Shown piece after piece: positions 34,701 to 47,700 of a stretch of DNA of 64,000 nt. A program made the translations under genes and the position numbers. A model generated the notes under the pieces. It saw only the letters and a list, made by a program, of their open reading frames with translations, was not told the origin of the DNA and did not search any database. The stretch is from assembly GCA_030267565.1 (NCBI GenBank), contig BRXU01000001.1:4464001-4528000 (forward strand), given 5' to 3'. Numbering within the stretch: position 1 is the stretch's first letter; the number at the start of each line of letters is the position of its first letter. The DNA comes from Pleodorina starrii. Its lineage: Eukaryota; Chlorophyta; Chlorophyceae; Chlamydomonadales; Volvocaceae.

Positions 34701-37700
34701 GTAGATCTGGCTTTTTCGAACCAGCGGCGGTCCACCAGCCAGCGCAACATGGCGGTTGCCCAGCCCATCCCGCGCACCAGCTCCTTCTTGGGCCCACGCT
34801 TCTTCGGATCCGCCGGCGCGCACACGGGCAGCATCGCCGCCGCCGCTGGCGGCCACGTGGCCTCCTCCCGCCCGTCCTCCTCCGTCGCCTCCCTTCCGGG
34901 CAGTCCCCACTCCCGCGCGCTGGCCTTCGCCTCCTCCCTCCGCAACGCGCCCATGGGCACTCAGATGCTGGCGGAAGGCAGCCGCCGCAGCAGCCTACAA
35001 GTGTCACGCCCGCACTCGCGCGGCTGGCTGGCGATCGAGGCAGTGCACGCGGCGGGGGCGGCGGCCCCGGCTGCGCCAGGCAGCCCCTATCTGGGCGCCT
35101 CCGCAGCGGCATCGCAGAAGCAGCATCTCCGTGCCGTCAGCGGCCGCAGCCGCGGCATTCCGCCGGCGGCGGCGCGCGACTTCTTCCTGAGGTCCCGGCG
35201 CAGCGTCGATGTGGGCCACGCAATCCGGATTGCCACTGCCAGCAGGACCGCCGCGTCGGCCTACAGCCTCGGCGAAGACGCTCGGTTGCAAACGGAGATC
35301 ATGCCGGACACGATTACGGCGGCGGCGGCGGCGGCAGCGGCGTCGCCGCTGCCCCCGCCGACACCCTATCTGTCGCAGGGCACCACGGCCGCGGCGGTGC
35401 ACTCCGTGGCGTCGATGCCGGTGCCGGCGTGCCTGCTACGGGGCGGCGGCGGCAGGGGCGGCGGCGGCAGGGGCGGCGGCGGCGGTGACGGCGGCGAGGA
35501 GGCGTGCGTGAGGGACCCCCAAGGCGGCAGAGCATTCCTCTCGCAGACGTTCCAAGCTGACGATCTGCGCTGCGCCACGGGCACCACCGACGCCATCACC
35601 GTTGCCGTGCCGCCGCTGAGTGACGGCACTGTGGCGGGCGCCGCAACCGACGGCGTCGAGGAACCGACGGCCAGCGGCCGTGGCGGCGCCGACAGCGCAG
35701 ACGCCGCGCGGCGGCCAGCGGCGATAGCTGCGTCGCATGGCGGCCAGGCGGCGCCACACGCACCACCCCTGGAGCAGCAGGACGCGCAGAGCGTGCCTTT
35801 GGATGCCAACGCAGCACAGCCGGCCAGGTCTGTGCGGGCCCCCGCTGCCAGCAGCGGCCGCGTCAACTCGTGGAGCAACGCCATCCTCGCACGCATGGGC
35901 ACCTTTCCGAGGTCATCGCGGCGGGCTGCGACTGCGGCGACGAGACAGCTGGCAACGGGTGGCGCGGCAGTCGGCCCGTCGGTCGCTGAGCTGCTGGGCC
36001 TAAGCACTGGCTCACTTGCGCCGACCCACGGGACGGCTCCAAACGGTTCACAGCCGCAGTCGCAAGTACAGTCGCGCCATCAGCAGCAGCAACTGGAGGA
36101 GGCGCTGAGCGAGGGGCAGGAGCCACAGCAGCTGCCGCAGCCCGACGGTGTGGCGGGGCCGGAGGCGGGAGCAAGGTCGGCGCCGGCCGTGGCGGCGAGC
36201 CCCTTGCCGGGGGACTGCTGGCATGAGATTTGGGCCACGGCGGCGGTTGACCCCATCACGGGCGAGAGTGTGGTTGTTCTGTCGCAGGTGAGTGGGGAAG
36301 GGGGAAGCGGCGGGCTTGCGTCGTGCTTGCGGCGTGTCGTGTCGTGCGTTTGCGCTGGTCAGCCGTGCGAACGTGCGGAGGCGTAGACGGAGCTGGGGCG
36401 GGGCTGCGATACTGCGCTGGCGGGGGTCAAAGTGGTTAAACCGGCCGGGAGCCTCGCTGCGCCCATTGGGCCATATATATGTAATTACATGTAAAATTTT
36501 TATTATTTGTTACTTGTATTTGATTATATTACTGTCGACATGGCTGCTTATGGAAGTGGCGCTTGAACGCCGCACGTACTGTTGTACACCCGCCCGTGCC
36601 GTACACAGCACGACGTAACCGCCAAGGTGGTTGCTGAGCGGCACCTGGCTTTGGTGATGGAGGCGGAGCACCGCCTGTTGGAGCAGCTCTTTCCGAAACA
36701 CATCCTCACACACGTCACGGAGGAGTGGATTGCGGAGGCGGAGCGGGGGGCTGCAGGAGGCGCGGCGGCAGCGCCGCCAGCACGCCAGCCTGCTGCAGCC
36801 GCGGCTGCATCGGGCACGGCGCGGAGCGCCGGGCCCTGCGGCGGCGGCCACGGCGGCAGCAGCAGCGAGTGGCGACCCGTGGTTCGTGACTGCAACGCGT
36901 TGGCCACCTGGCATCCGCAGGTCAGGGCTGGGGGTGTACGGGTACGGTAGGTGTGTTTGGGCACGGTGGGAGGCTGAGGAGGTTGATGAAGGCGAAACCG
37001 AGATCACAAGCACGAAACTGTTGACGTGCGTTTGGGGCAATAACCCTTGCGCAGTCATTCCTGATCCTTGGCACTGACCGCTGCCCCCCCGGCTGGTGGA
37101 TGTGCCCCTTTTCGTCTGCAGGTGACGCTGCTGTTTGCGGACATCAAAGGTACGACGCAGCTCCGACACAGCTAGACTGGGCTGTATTGGGCTGTATTGG
37201 GCTGGGCTGGGCTGGGCTGGGCTTGTGAAGGCGTCCTTTTTGTGCCCGTCAGTCAGTCAGTCCCCAATCGTTCTTTCCTTCGTTTTTTGTCTACGCCTTG
37301 TATACAGCTCATCCATCAGGCTGGGGGCAATCGGCCCGTTTCGACCTAACACGGCCCGATATAATACTCAGTGCTCTCTACAAATCCCCCAGCATGTGCC
37401 AGCTGTACATGCGGCCTCCTGGCTCCTTGTTACCTTCCCCCCTGTGCATTTCCCTGGGCCCCGCCCTCGCCATGCGCTCCCCAGCCTTCCCCGTCCCCAC
37501 CTCCTCCACCGTCCCTTCGCTGCTGTATCGTTTTTGTTGCCCCCGCCCCCGCGCCCCCTCCCTCCCCCAGGCTTCACGCCCATGTGCAAGCAGGTGACCC
37601 CCCGCGAGGTCATGACCATGCTCAATCAGCTGTTCAGCAGGTTCGATGCAATGCTGGACAAGTTCGGGGTGTTCAAGGTGGGGAGCGGGGGCGTGGGCAT

Positions 37701-39781
37701 GTGGGCATGTGGGTATATGGGCAGGGAGAGGGAACGGGGGGTGGACTGGTTGGGCGTGTGTGGGGAAGCTGCAAGTGGAGTTGAGGGCATGAGAGGCCCC
37801 TGACAGGGACTGGGAGATACGAAGAAGCAAGCCTAATTCGCCGACCCCGCCCGGCCGGGGCCTGCGCGCCTGTCTGCTTTCCCGTTCCCTGACTGCCTCT
37901 CTGCCCCATCCTGCGCTCTCCCCTCCTGCGCTCTCCCCCACCCGCCCAGGTGGAGACCATCGGCGACTGCTACTTTGTGGCTGGCGGGTTGATCCAGGAG
38001 GACGAGGACGGAATGGCGGCGGTGCGGGACGGGGACAGCAGGGGCGACCCGCTGCACGCGCACAAGGTCTTCATGTTCGCAAAGGTGGGTGGAGCCAGGG
38101 AGGCAGCCAGGCAGGCAGGCTGGCAGGGGATGCAGGGGATGGCGGCGCGGCGTGCGGCACACCTACCTGCAATGTCGTCAGGATGATTTCGGGCTACTGC
38201 TACTTCTGCGGGTCGAGTGCGCGGACATTGTTAAGCTTGCCCACCTCAAACGTGATAACTTGCACCCTTCTTGCACCCTTCCCTTCCCCGCCTCCGGCTC
38301 CGCCCCCCTGCCTGCCCCTTTGTTGCACAACATACATACTCGGTGGGGCCCCCGCATACGGTAACAGCCGCAGTTGCCTTTGCCGCGGTCGTTACATTTG
38401 CCCTTATCCCCTACGCCCGTGCCCCCTCCGCCCCCGCCCGCCCGTCCACCTTCCCACGCCCGCCCCTCCGTCCAGGCCATGCTCGCCGCCGCCCGCGAGG
38501 TGCGCATGCCGTCCAGCGGTGAGCCCGTCCAGATCCGCATCGGCATCAGCAGCGGCCCCGTGGTCAGCGGAGTGGTGGGCACCCGCATGCCGCGATTCTG
38601 CCTCTTCGGAGACACAGTCAACACGTGAGTGGCGCGGTGGGCGGTGCGGGGTGCGGGGTGGTGATCGGCGGTGAGGGATGTTTGGGAAGGCAGAGGCAGT
38701 AGCCGGAAAGAAGCCGACCGGTGGGAAGATGGGGACGCTTCTTTCACCCACTACCTTCCGTCGCCTTGTGACGACCCTGCGGCCCTCGAGCCGATGCTTC
38801 CTCGGCTGCTGCTGCCCGCTTGTTGGATAGGTTTGCAGCAGTTCCTGATGCCCGCCGCGCTGGCCGCCCATGCTCGTTGCCCGTACTTGCCGTACTCCTC
38901 AGGACGAGCCGCATGGAGAGCACCGGCCAGCCGGGGGCCATCCACGCCAGCGAGTCCGCCTACGCACTGCTCAAGTCGGAGGCGTGGGAGGCCACGGGCG
39001 GGATAGAGGTCAAAGGTGGGGCGGGCGGTAGGGGTTAGGTGGGGGCCAGGGCTGGGCGCCGGGACGGAAACGAACGGGGCCAGAGAGATCTGGTTCGACG
39101 GGTTTGAGCCTTCGCGAGTGTTTTCATGAGTAGTTGCCGTACCACCACCGACGAGCCGATTCCGCTCTCGGCAAGTACACAGAAAACCTTGGTTTTCTTC
39201 GTTTCACTCAGAAAACCTTCAGTTTGCGACATACCATCCATGCATGCCTTCCTGGAGCGTCGGCATTTTGCACCAAACGTTAGGTTCCATCTCCCTTTGT
39301 AACTGTTCTGCGCGGCCGCACGCCCACTTGCGGTTGTGACCGTCGTTGCTTTTCGGTTGCGGCAGGCAAGGGCCTTATGCAGACGTACCTGTGGCGGCCC
39401 ATCCTGGAGGCGCGAGGTACGACAATGCGGCAGTTGCCAGCCAGCTCAGCATCGGCGGCGGCGGCCGCCGCTGCCGCACTGAAGCTGCGGCATCACGGCG
39501 GCGGCCTGGCGCCGAGTACGGCAGGCGGGGAGGTGCCGTACTCACCGAGCGGCGGCGCCGCTGACAACGCGCAGGTCGCGGCTCTTGCTGCTGCCGCCGC
39601 TGCCACGGCCTACACTTCAGGAACCGTAGCCAGTGCCGCGGCCACTGCTATTGCAAACGCGGTCGCAGCGGCTCTTGGTACCACGGCCGATACGGCGAGC
39701 GCGAAGCCGACGGACGCGAGTAATGCGGTGGATGACTACAGCGACCCGCTTGTTGCGATGCTGCTGAATCACGCAGACTGA
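31777..39781 (+). CDS. PAS-guanylyl cyclase, class III, paralogue A
   Basis: Eleven exons in phase: 31777-32070, 32165-32396, 32840-33610, 34066-36287, 36609-36920, 37122-37149, 37571-37677, 37950-38084, 38476-38624, 38903-39015 and 39366-39781; 1592 aa. The order is a short N-terminus ([13 protein letters not shown]), a PAS-like module in exon 2 ([17 protein letters not shown]), a linker of some 950 residues rich in Ala/Gly/Ser, a second PAS-like end ([17 protein letters not shown]...LSQHDVT), a helical segment ([20 protein letters not shown], then EQLFPKHIL) and the cyclase domain. Metal-binding Asp1284 ([10 protein letters not shown]) and Asp1328 (VETIGDCYF) are present. Purine-selecting Glu1324 and Cys1409 ([11 protein letters not shown]) are those of guanylyl cyclases, where adenylyl cyclases have Lys and Asp. 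Transition-state Asn1416 and Arg1419 are present. It should make cGMP as a soluble homodimer; the PAS modules are probable sensors or dimer contacts. The exon 3/4 junction is less certain. Confidence 0.88.
37165..37226. repeat. GGGCT minisatellite in cyclase A intron 6
   Basis: Tandem GGGCTGTATT and GGGCT units fill the start of the intron. They have no counterpart in the same intron of paralogue B. Confidence 0.8.
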
Positions 39782-39863
39782 ATTTTGCTCTCACGCGATC
39801 ATTTGTTGCGTCGTCGGATATGTGGGACTGAAACATACAGTTTGGGGGCTCATCATCAGCACG

Positions 39864-39868
39864 TGTAA
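39864..39868 (+). terminator. TGTAA poly(A) signal of cyclase A
   Basis: TGTAA occurs 83 bp after the stop codon at 39781, in the right strand and at a reasonable distance for a green-algal 3' end, although the 3' UTR would be short. Confidence 0.55.
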
Positions 39869-41394
39869 TCATATGTTGTATGAAGGTCGTCTACTTGCTG
39901 GACGAATTGGTTGCTGATTTTATTGGTTGAACGATGCAGGTCCGTATGCTTTGTGCATAAGGGAACAATTAATCTGAGTTTCCGGTGATCTTACTGAGCG
40001 CGGAGAGAAGAGAATCGTGGAAGCAATGGCCATAACCGAAGATTGCGATTGAAGAGAGCGAGGCATTGTATCGTTGCCCGGAAGGAGCGCGACGCACTTT
40101 GGCGCCGGCTAGTTCTGGAGCCGTCCTCTCCCCGGCATTGCCGTACGTGGTAGATGCCATAATATGTTGTTAACTTCGGTGATGGTGCCTATGCTGGCAG
40201 GTAGTTCGGTTTTATGCTGTTGATGAGGCCGGGAATCTTGTGCGGCATGAGAATAACGTCCGTGTCACTGAAGAACTGCGCAGGAGTTTCCAAGCATATG
40301 CGCACGCGCTCGTACATGCATATACGCGCGGGCGCAACAAAAACTCGCTGCGGTTTCTATAAATCGAGGGTAGGCTCTGAGCACGGCTGGGGTTGTTTTG
40401 TGATGAGCGGGATTTTGAGAAGTCGCGGGGTGGTGCTCAATAAGAGGTGTGCCTGCGTGTGTGCTTTCCTCGGCAGTAATCACCGGTCCGTAGACCTTTC
40501 CGGCCAAGCCGAGCCCCACCCGCATAAAAGCCACGTACAAACTAAGAAGGCTGTTCTTCCAATCAGTCGATGTCGTGCCGAGTGCGGGCGAAACGGTGTG
40601 CTGGGATGTACGGCAGTGGGGCGTCAAGTCGCGGGATGGTGGGTGAGCGTGTGTCCTCGATGTGCGTGTGGGTCCGGCGGCCATCAACGGGCGCCAGCAG
40701 CGCCCGTCGCCGTTGCAACGCCGTTGCGGTGCTTTGTTGAAATCTGGTAGCTCGAATGCTTGGGACAATCTATAAGGTCCGAAAAGCTAGAATACAGTGA
40801 AGGATAATGAGGTGCATGGTCCCTACCGGGCTTCGAATGCACGGCGTTGGTACGCTCGGTCTGCACGAGCCCGTAAGCCACCGTTGTTGGCCGCTCTCGG
40901 CAAGGTGTGCAGAAACGGCACAGCTGAGTGGACGAAGCAGCCTGTCAGTTAGACGTAGGGGCTTTTTGACCGCACGCCCCATGCGGGCGGGCGCGCCTGT
41001 CCACTCGATGACGCGGGGTACTACAGTGTACGGCAATGGCGGACGGTTGCTGTACGGCAGGAGTGCAATAACAGCCACTTGGCATGATGTCGCCAATGTT
41101 GAGCCTTAGAGGTTGGTGGTCAAACCTTGGCTCCTCTGTCTGGTGGTTTTGGTGAAGTTGCCGATGGGTGCGTTTGGTTGGTGGTTTTTTTACCGGTGTG
41201 GTTTGGTTTTAGCGGTTTTGTGCGCAAACGCACGTCCCTTCATCTGGGATGAAGCTCCTCCATGTTTATCCCTAGAGGAAACTGCGATGATTGTTGCATC
41301 CATTCATATTTTGCAGAGCGGAGTGCGCAACGCGGCACGTTGGGGCGGCATGGCGGCTTGGCGCGATTCTCGGCCTGCCGCACCCTCGTGTGCG

Positions 41395-41489
41395 TGCGTG
41401 CGTGCGTGCATGCGTGCGCGCGTCGAGTGCGTGCGTGCGTGCGTCGAGTGCATGCGTGCGTCGAGTGCGTGCGTGCGTGCGTCGAGTGT
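41395..41489. repeat. GTGC/GTCGAGT satellite
   Basis: Alternating (GTGC)n and GTCGAGT blocks, for example GTGCGTGCGTGCGTCGAGT, repeat four to five times. The result is open in several frames as Cys/Val/Arg repeats that are not credible proteins. Confidence 0.85.
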
Positions 41490-41871
41490 TCTGGCCAGCA
41501 GCCCGTTGGTTCGTGTCCCTTTACCTGCAAATGGATGCAGGATGTGTCAAAGCCTGTGCGTCTGCCCGGAATGAAGACGCAACAAGCTTCTCTTCGCTGC
41601 TGCTCCGCCAGGCGCTTATTGTGTTGGGGCCGTCATTGTAGATGCGGGAGAATGCCTCAAGATAGAGATGCATGCAGTCCTGCCTGTGGCTTGGTGCACT
41701 TGATTACGCGAGATGTTGAAGTTCGCCTGGTGACACGAAGAGCTCGGAGCAGCTCCTGGATGTGGGTGAGGGTGTGGGTGAGGGTGTGGGTGTGGGTGTG
41801 TGGAATCGTGTCCGGAACTTCGGATGCTGTACTTGGGATTGGTGATGGGGTTGCAGGACCACCCCCTGTTT

Positions 41872-42123
41872 GATGGGGTTGCGGGTGATGGGGTTGCGGG
41901 TGATGGGGTTGCGGGTGATGGGGTTGTGGGTGATGGGGTTGTGGGTGATGGGGTTGCGGGTGATGGGGTTGCGGGTGATGGGGTTGTGGGTGATGGGGTT
42001 GCGGGTGATGGGGTTGCGGGTGATGGGGTTGCGGGTGATGGGGTTGCGGGTGATGGGGTTGCGGGTGATGGGGTTGCGGGTGATGGGGTTGCGGGTGATG
42101 GGGTTGTGGGTGATGGGGTTGCG
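41872..42123. repeat. 15-bp minisatellite, about 17 units
   Basis: Head-to-tail GATGGGGTTGCGGGT units, a few with GTG for GCG, are bracketed by an identical 16-bp sequence (GGACCACCCCCTGTTT) at 41856-41871 and 42124-42139. As the unit is a multiple of three it stays open in several frames on both strands (DGVAG, HHPQP and so on). Confidence 0.92.
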
Positions 42124-44703
42124 GGACCACCCCCTGTTTGCACGAACTTTTAGAGAAACCGCCGGATGACGCGAAGGGTGTGTGTGTGTGTCAGTTTGGC
42201 AGGTGAGGCAGTTGGGGACGCTAGAGCGCGACCGCCAGCGCCCTTACATGTACCGCAATTGGGAAGGGGGGGGCGCGGTACCCGGGGCATGCATTTGAAA
42301 CTGCGTTTCTGGGAGCTGTCAAGCGCCTCCGTTCGCTTGTATGGGGGGAGACTCCGAAAGTTCGGGAGTCGGTTGGGGAAGGAACATCCAGTCCTGTGCA
42401 TGGGTGTGAATGCATGGGCGTATCTGAGTCAGTGGGTGTGCCCACCGCTGGACTAGCTGAACCCCAGCCGGTGCACCTACCTGGGCGGGCCCCGAGTGAG
42501 GCCCTACCGGAGGGCGAGGGGTGAGGGGTGAAGGCTTGCAGGCGGCAGGACCGTGCGCGGGATAGGGGATCGTGATGCCCGTTACGCTCGTGCACGGCCT
42601 CCTCATGGTGGGCCCCTCATTTCATACAAAAGCATCCTACATCAGGCCGTTGGGTAAGGTGGTGTGGTTGCCAGCATTTGCTTACAGCAGGGCTTTATGG
42701 AGCTGTTTGAGCGAGCGGCCTCGGCCTCATTTAGTACTGTGGGTACCGTGGTAGGGGCAGCTGCTGCTTGTGTTCCCGGTTTGCGGGATGAATGCAGACC
42801 CAGCTTGCTTTCGCCCACTGCGTGCGGTTCTCTGTTCGATTGACTTGTCCCACATTATGACAGTGCTTGCAAATTAAAAATATGCAAATTTGAAAAAAAT
42901 GCATACGCGCACATGTTGCACATGTTTATGGGGTGGGACAGGAGAAAGGAGCATAGGAAGCATCACAGTTGTTGGGTGTGCTTTACTTTTGCCTTGGCCA
43001 TCTCCGGTAGGTGCAGTGCACGGCGGGCCAGCTGGCCCGTTGGCTTTACTCCTCTCACGGGTCGGGAGCCCACCCATTGTAAACAGCCACAACAACAGCG
43101 ACATCGACCCGGAAGGCAGTACGGTAGCCGCACTTCCCTCCTGTTCCCTCCGCCGCTAGCTCAGCGCTGCGCTGCACTGCTATGCGCACTGCGATGGGCA
43201 GTGGGCAGTGGAGTTTCGTTGGCATGGCTGAGCCCGTTCGCTACCGAAGGGCAACTGTCCAAAACCCGTTGGGAGCAGCTCGCGAAACCGTGTGTCCTGA
43301 AGTGGAGAACTGGGGGCGCGCCCTCGATGCCGCCCTTCCTGACAGAACGTTTTGATCGTTGCGTTCGACCCACTTAGCAAGCTCAGCGCTGTGCTGGCGC
43401 CGCCACCGGGCTCCTGGGTCCGAAGGTACGCTCGTCGGTTTCAGCATGTGAGTAGAGCGCGCGCTGCCTCTCCAGGTACGGTAGCAAACTCGAGGCGGGC
43501 ACAAAGAAGGTATATGCGGCGGGAGAGCATTCAGGTGCTTGGGGGAGGGAAGGGGGTCCGGCAGCGCAAGTGCAGCTGCGACGGCGCTGGTGGCCGCGAA
43601 ACGTTTCCCGTAGTCTCTCGCCCGGATACGGTACCTTCCATCAACCGGCATAGGTTCTGGCCGGTAGTGCCACTATGGGCAGCAGTGGAGCATAGTTCTC
43701 AAGACAGTGCCCCTTTTGGTGCACGCACGATGTAGATGTACGGCCACACGAAAGAAAGGGCGCCCCGCTGGCGCCACGACGGGACGGGGCCGTTGCACGT
43801 AAGGAGCGCGTCAACTGTTTAACCCGACGGTTGACGACTGGCAGCGGCTAGGGCCTTTGAAATGCTGGGCGCGCAGGGTGAAGCTCGAAATGTTACAATG
43901 TGGAGTGGTTTTGGCGACAAGTTCTCAGAGTCCAATGCCAAATGGTTTTGACCCCGCTTGGACCATCACTACGGTTGGTTGCGCTTTGCCTACGCTAGGT
44001 GTGCATGTGACACTTTCCTGGGTTTTTACAAGTATTATGCAAAGCCACTTTGCACATGTGACAAACGCTAGTCTTGACGCGCTTTTCTTCGAACTATCCT
44101 CTGGGCAATCCTGCAAAAGCAGTCTACAGAGAAACAACAATCTTTAAGGAAAATATAACTAAAATAATGGTGGGCTGCATTCAGGAACATAATGGTTGGC
44201 GGGTACCGTGATGGTACGAAGTGGCACGATTCGAAAACAAATCACTCAGCATTGAGGTGACTAGAGAGATTCATTAACAATGTCGTTTAAGGTGTTGAGG
44301 CAGTTGTAGGGAAGGAATGCGGAGAGTCCCGCGACACGAGCACACGACCACACGAGACTGCCCAGATTGGTACGAATCCCCCTGGTTGCGAAAATCTACA
44401 ATTCTCAGCCTACAATAAGGTGAAGACATTCTGCTCTACACAGCCATCCCGCAGTTTTTTGTTTGGAGGTGCAGGCATGAGAAAGCAAGTTATGGCCCTG
44501 GTTGGATAGTTAAAAAAAAAGCCAACCTTGCGCCATGTTATTGTATAGTAACGTTTTTAGAATCTACCCCATAACATGCAGTTAATAGATTTCAATTAAG
44601 TGTTGCTCGCGAAGATTTCGGAAAGTACGCTCCGCTGCGAGCACTTATCGCAAGCCGAGCCTGGGGCAACCCCATTCTGTATACCTTCCACGAGTCGTAA
44701 AGT

Positions 44704-47700
44704 ATGGTATTTAAGACTTTCCTTAGCTGTTTCAAGGGCGCGCCCAATGTTCAATGTGCCGACGACTGTCGCCTGTTATCGACTCCGGCCATTGCCGCGG
44801 CGGGACGTCACAACAGCGCACAGGAGCTGGAGTCAGATCCCGGCAAGAGTGACATTTCATATATTACAACTTTTGCAACGGATGGTGGTTTGGGGATCCA
44901 AGTTTCAGGCACGCCCTTGAGAACTGCCGCCAACTGGCCGGTGAACACAACCCTCCTGCCCACGACCAACCAGCACCAAACGACAAGTTGTCGGGTCCTG
45001 CAATCGAGCAGCCAGGCGCTGCAGGTAAGTTATGACTCATATGAGCACCTTCCAAGTAAGCAATCCTTTTTAAGGGGCCGGGCGTTCCTCGCGTCCTTCC
45101 CACGGTAACTCCGTCGCGCCTTCCTTGGTTTCAACGACCCGGTGCAATCCTTGTGTGCGCTAGGTTGCTGACATGTGACGTTGGGTGTTTGTTGCTGCAA
45201 GGCTGTGGGATTCGACAGGGGGTCAGGCGGCCCGGTTGACTGCCCACTGCTGCAAGCTGCAACCTCTGAGCCGTTGCTCTCCAGCGGATGCATCTGCTCG
45301 GCTGGGAACGGGGGCGGTTAAATTTCCCTCAACCGTTCGGTCGCCCGCGGATCCCTTGCGCTCCGCAGGCTGCTTCCCGAGACTCCCTCATCTGCGCGCA
45401 CGTCCCAGCTGCCATCACCGTGTTCAATCGCCTGCGCGAGCCGATCCACCAGAATCCCGCCTCCGCTCTGCTTCATGGCTCGGTAGCGCAGCCGTTCGGT
45501 TGCTTGCCCCCGGGGGCCCGGGACAACCGTGACGCCCGCCTCCTGGAACGGATCTTCGCTCTTCAGCCCGACAAGTTGGAGATCATGTGGCTCGAGGTTA
45601 TGGGGCCCGGCGGCGGCCGCTGGAAAGGTAAGGAGTGGGGCCGGGCGCCGGGTCGTGCGAAGCTATCTAGAAACTGCCCAAGCGCCTCTTCGCCGCCCGT
45701 TGCGGTTATGTATCGCCTTCTGTCACAACCCGGCGAAAGCTTGAGTCGGCAGGGCTCGTTGGTGCGGGTCGTGGCTCTGCGATTGCGGCTGAGCGATCCT
45801 AAAAATGTCGAAAGTGATGCGCTACAGCTGCCAATTCGGAGTTTCAGACCCACCCTTGGTCCGTAACGTTTTTGACATATCGCAGTTTCGGTTTTCCCGG
45901 TTTCAAATCTCATGGTTCCGGAGCTCGCGGTTTCTTGACCGCGGGAGTGGGCGGCGGCGAATGCTCTCCCTGCGCGGGGAAGCGGGGTCACTTGCCGCCC
46001 TGTCGCCCTCCGTCCTTTCAAACGTCACTTCAAGCGCCAGCCGAACGAGCCTCGCACCTCACCACACCGCACGTGCCCACACACGATGCGCCCCACTCCT
46101 TCCCACCTTACCCCCTCACCCAGACGCACGCTGCCGTGCCGCCGTGGTTCTTTTCGTTTCCCATGTTTCCGGCCGCAGGCATCGTTCGGGTGCCGCCGCA
46201 GCCGCCGCTGCCTCGGCCCGAACCGGCGCTGGTGCAGGATCACGATGCTGCCGCCGCCGACAGCACAGCAGCTTCGCCCACAACGCCGGTCCAGCAGCAG
46301 CCATGGGCGCGATTGCCAGGGGAGCCGTACAGCGTCAGCGGGAGCCGAATAATGACGGGGGAGTCGAGGGAGGGCGGCGGCGGCGGCGACACGGACGAGG
46401 GCGGGGCGCATGGCGACGGCTGCGCCGGCATCCGCGCATCCCGCGATGCCCGCATCGCAGTCGGCTCTCCCATTGGGGGCCTGGGAGGGGTGGCAGCAGC
46501 GATGCCAGCGGCGGCGCCGGCGTGGCCAAACAGCGCAAGCGCAGGCTGCAGCCTGTACGGCACTGCTCCGGACCCACTGCGCCGTACAGCGGCAGATGAC
46601 GTACTTGCGGGACGGGCGGCGTCACGCCTGCGCTTAACCGAGCCTTTGGCGAAGGCGGTGAGGAACGGCGATGGATCGGGCCGACGGCGGCTGTCGGGCC
46701 GCGCCCTCCAACTGTCTTTCTCGCGTGCCTCGTGTTGCGAGGCCGCCGTGCCGCGGATCGCCGCCGTCGTCAAGTGCACGGGACGCAGCGGCGAGCCAGA
46801 ACAGGCGTCACGAATAGCGAGCGGCAGCGGCGCGGGGCCTGGCGGACCGAGTGGGGTCGCGGTGCTGCGAACTGGCGATAGGCCGCATTCATCCAGTGGA
46901 CGATGTACGGCGGCAAACGGTTTGTCAGGTGATGAGGGATGGAGTTGGTTATTTCAGTTATCAGTTGGGTCTTGCTCTCGCTTTCAAGACAATGTCGTTC
47001 GATGAAGAGGAAAGGTATGAGCTTAAAACCGACCTCCCACGCACCCATTCCACTCGCTGCGCGAAGTTTGACCCGAAGTTTGACCCGCCGCCTCTCTAAA
47101 CCTTGGTAACTCGGTTTTGTGCCATTGCTCCTTACAGGCTGCAGCACCACCACCAGCGACTTCTGCGGCCTGCCCACGAGCACACACTCCTTCAAGCGCC
47201 ACTCCCTGCCCGACCAAGGCTGCGCCATGCGGCCCTGCGGGGCCACCACGTGCGTCACCGGCCGCATCAGCCCCTTACTGCTGGGTGTGACGTACCGGCA
47301 CCCCACCAACACCAGCACCAGCATCAACACCAGCCCGCCACCGCTGCCGATACACGCGTCTCCAGTGCATACATCTTCCTGGAGGAACGGCGGCGGCAAT
47401 GGAGCTGCCGCTGCCGCTGGAGGAGGCAGCGGGGCCGCCCAGCCCGCGCTTGCCGCAGGCAGCCCGCTGGATTGTCCCCTGGACTTCGATTTGGGCGAGA
47501 TCCCCGAGTCCGTGGCCCCGGATACGTCCTACTCCCTGAGCCGAGGCTGGGATTCAACCTTAAACCCTCTCGCCACGAGTACCTTCGGCCTGACCCTGGG
47601 AGCCACAATGGATGGCCTCCCTGAGGCTGCCATGCCCCTGTTCGCCCTCGCGTCCGCCGTCGCCAGCGGCGGCACCGCAGTCGCCGCCGGCGGTGGCGGT

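Larger units (their letters stand above)
39782..44703. other. spacer between the cyclase paralogues
   Basis: No spliced gene was supported. The contents are the 3' end of cyclase A, two satellite arrays (about 41395-41489 and 41872-42123), a short GT run near 42180, and an AT-richer block at 44140-44600 that is probably the promoter side of cyclase B. Open frames here are short, have no recognisable domain and overlap each other on opposite strands. Confidence 0.5.

Noticed and set aside
34243..36007. Long antisense frames under cyclase A exon 4
   Set aside because: They are shadows of a GC-rich, stop-poor exon; they consist of Arg/Ala/Pro runs without domains.
41616..42169. Several long frames on both strands across the 15-bp minisatellite (repeating DGVAG, MGLRV, HHPQP, TPSPA)
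   Set aside because: They exist because the repeat unit is a multiple of three and lacks stops; no start context, splice sites or domains.
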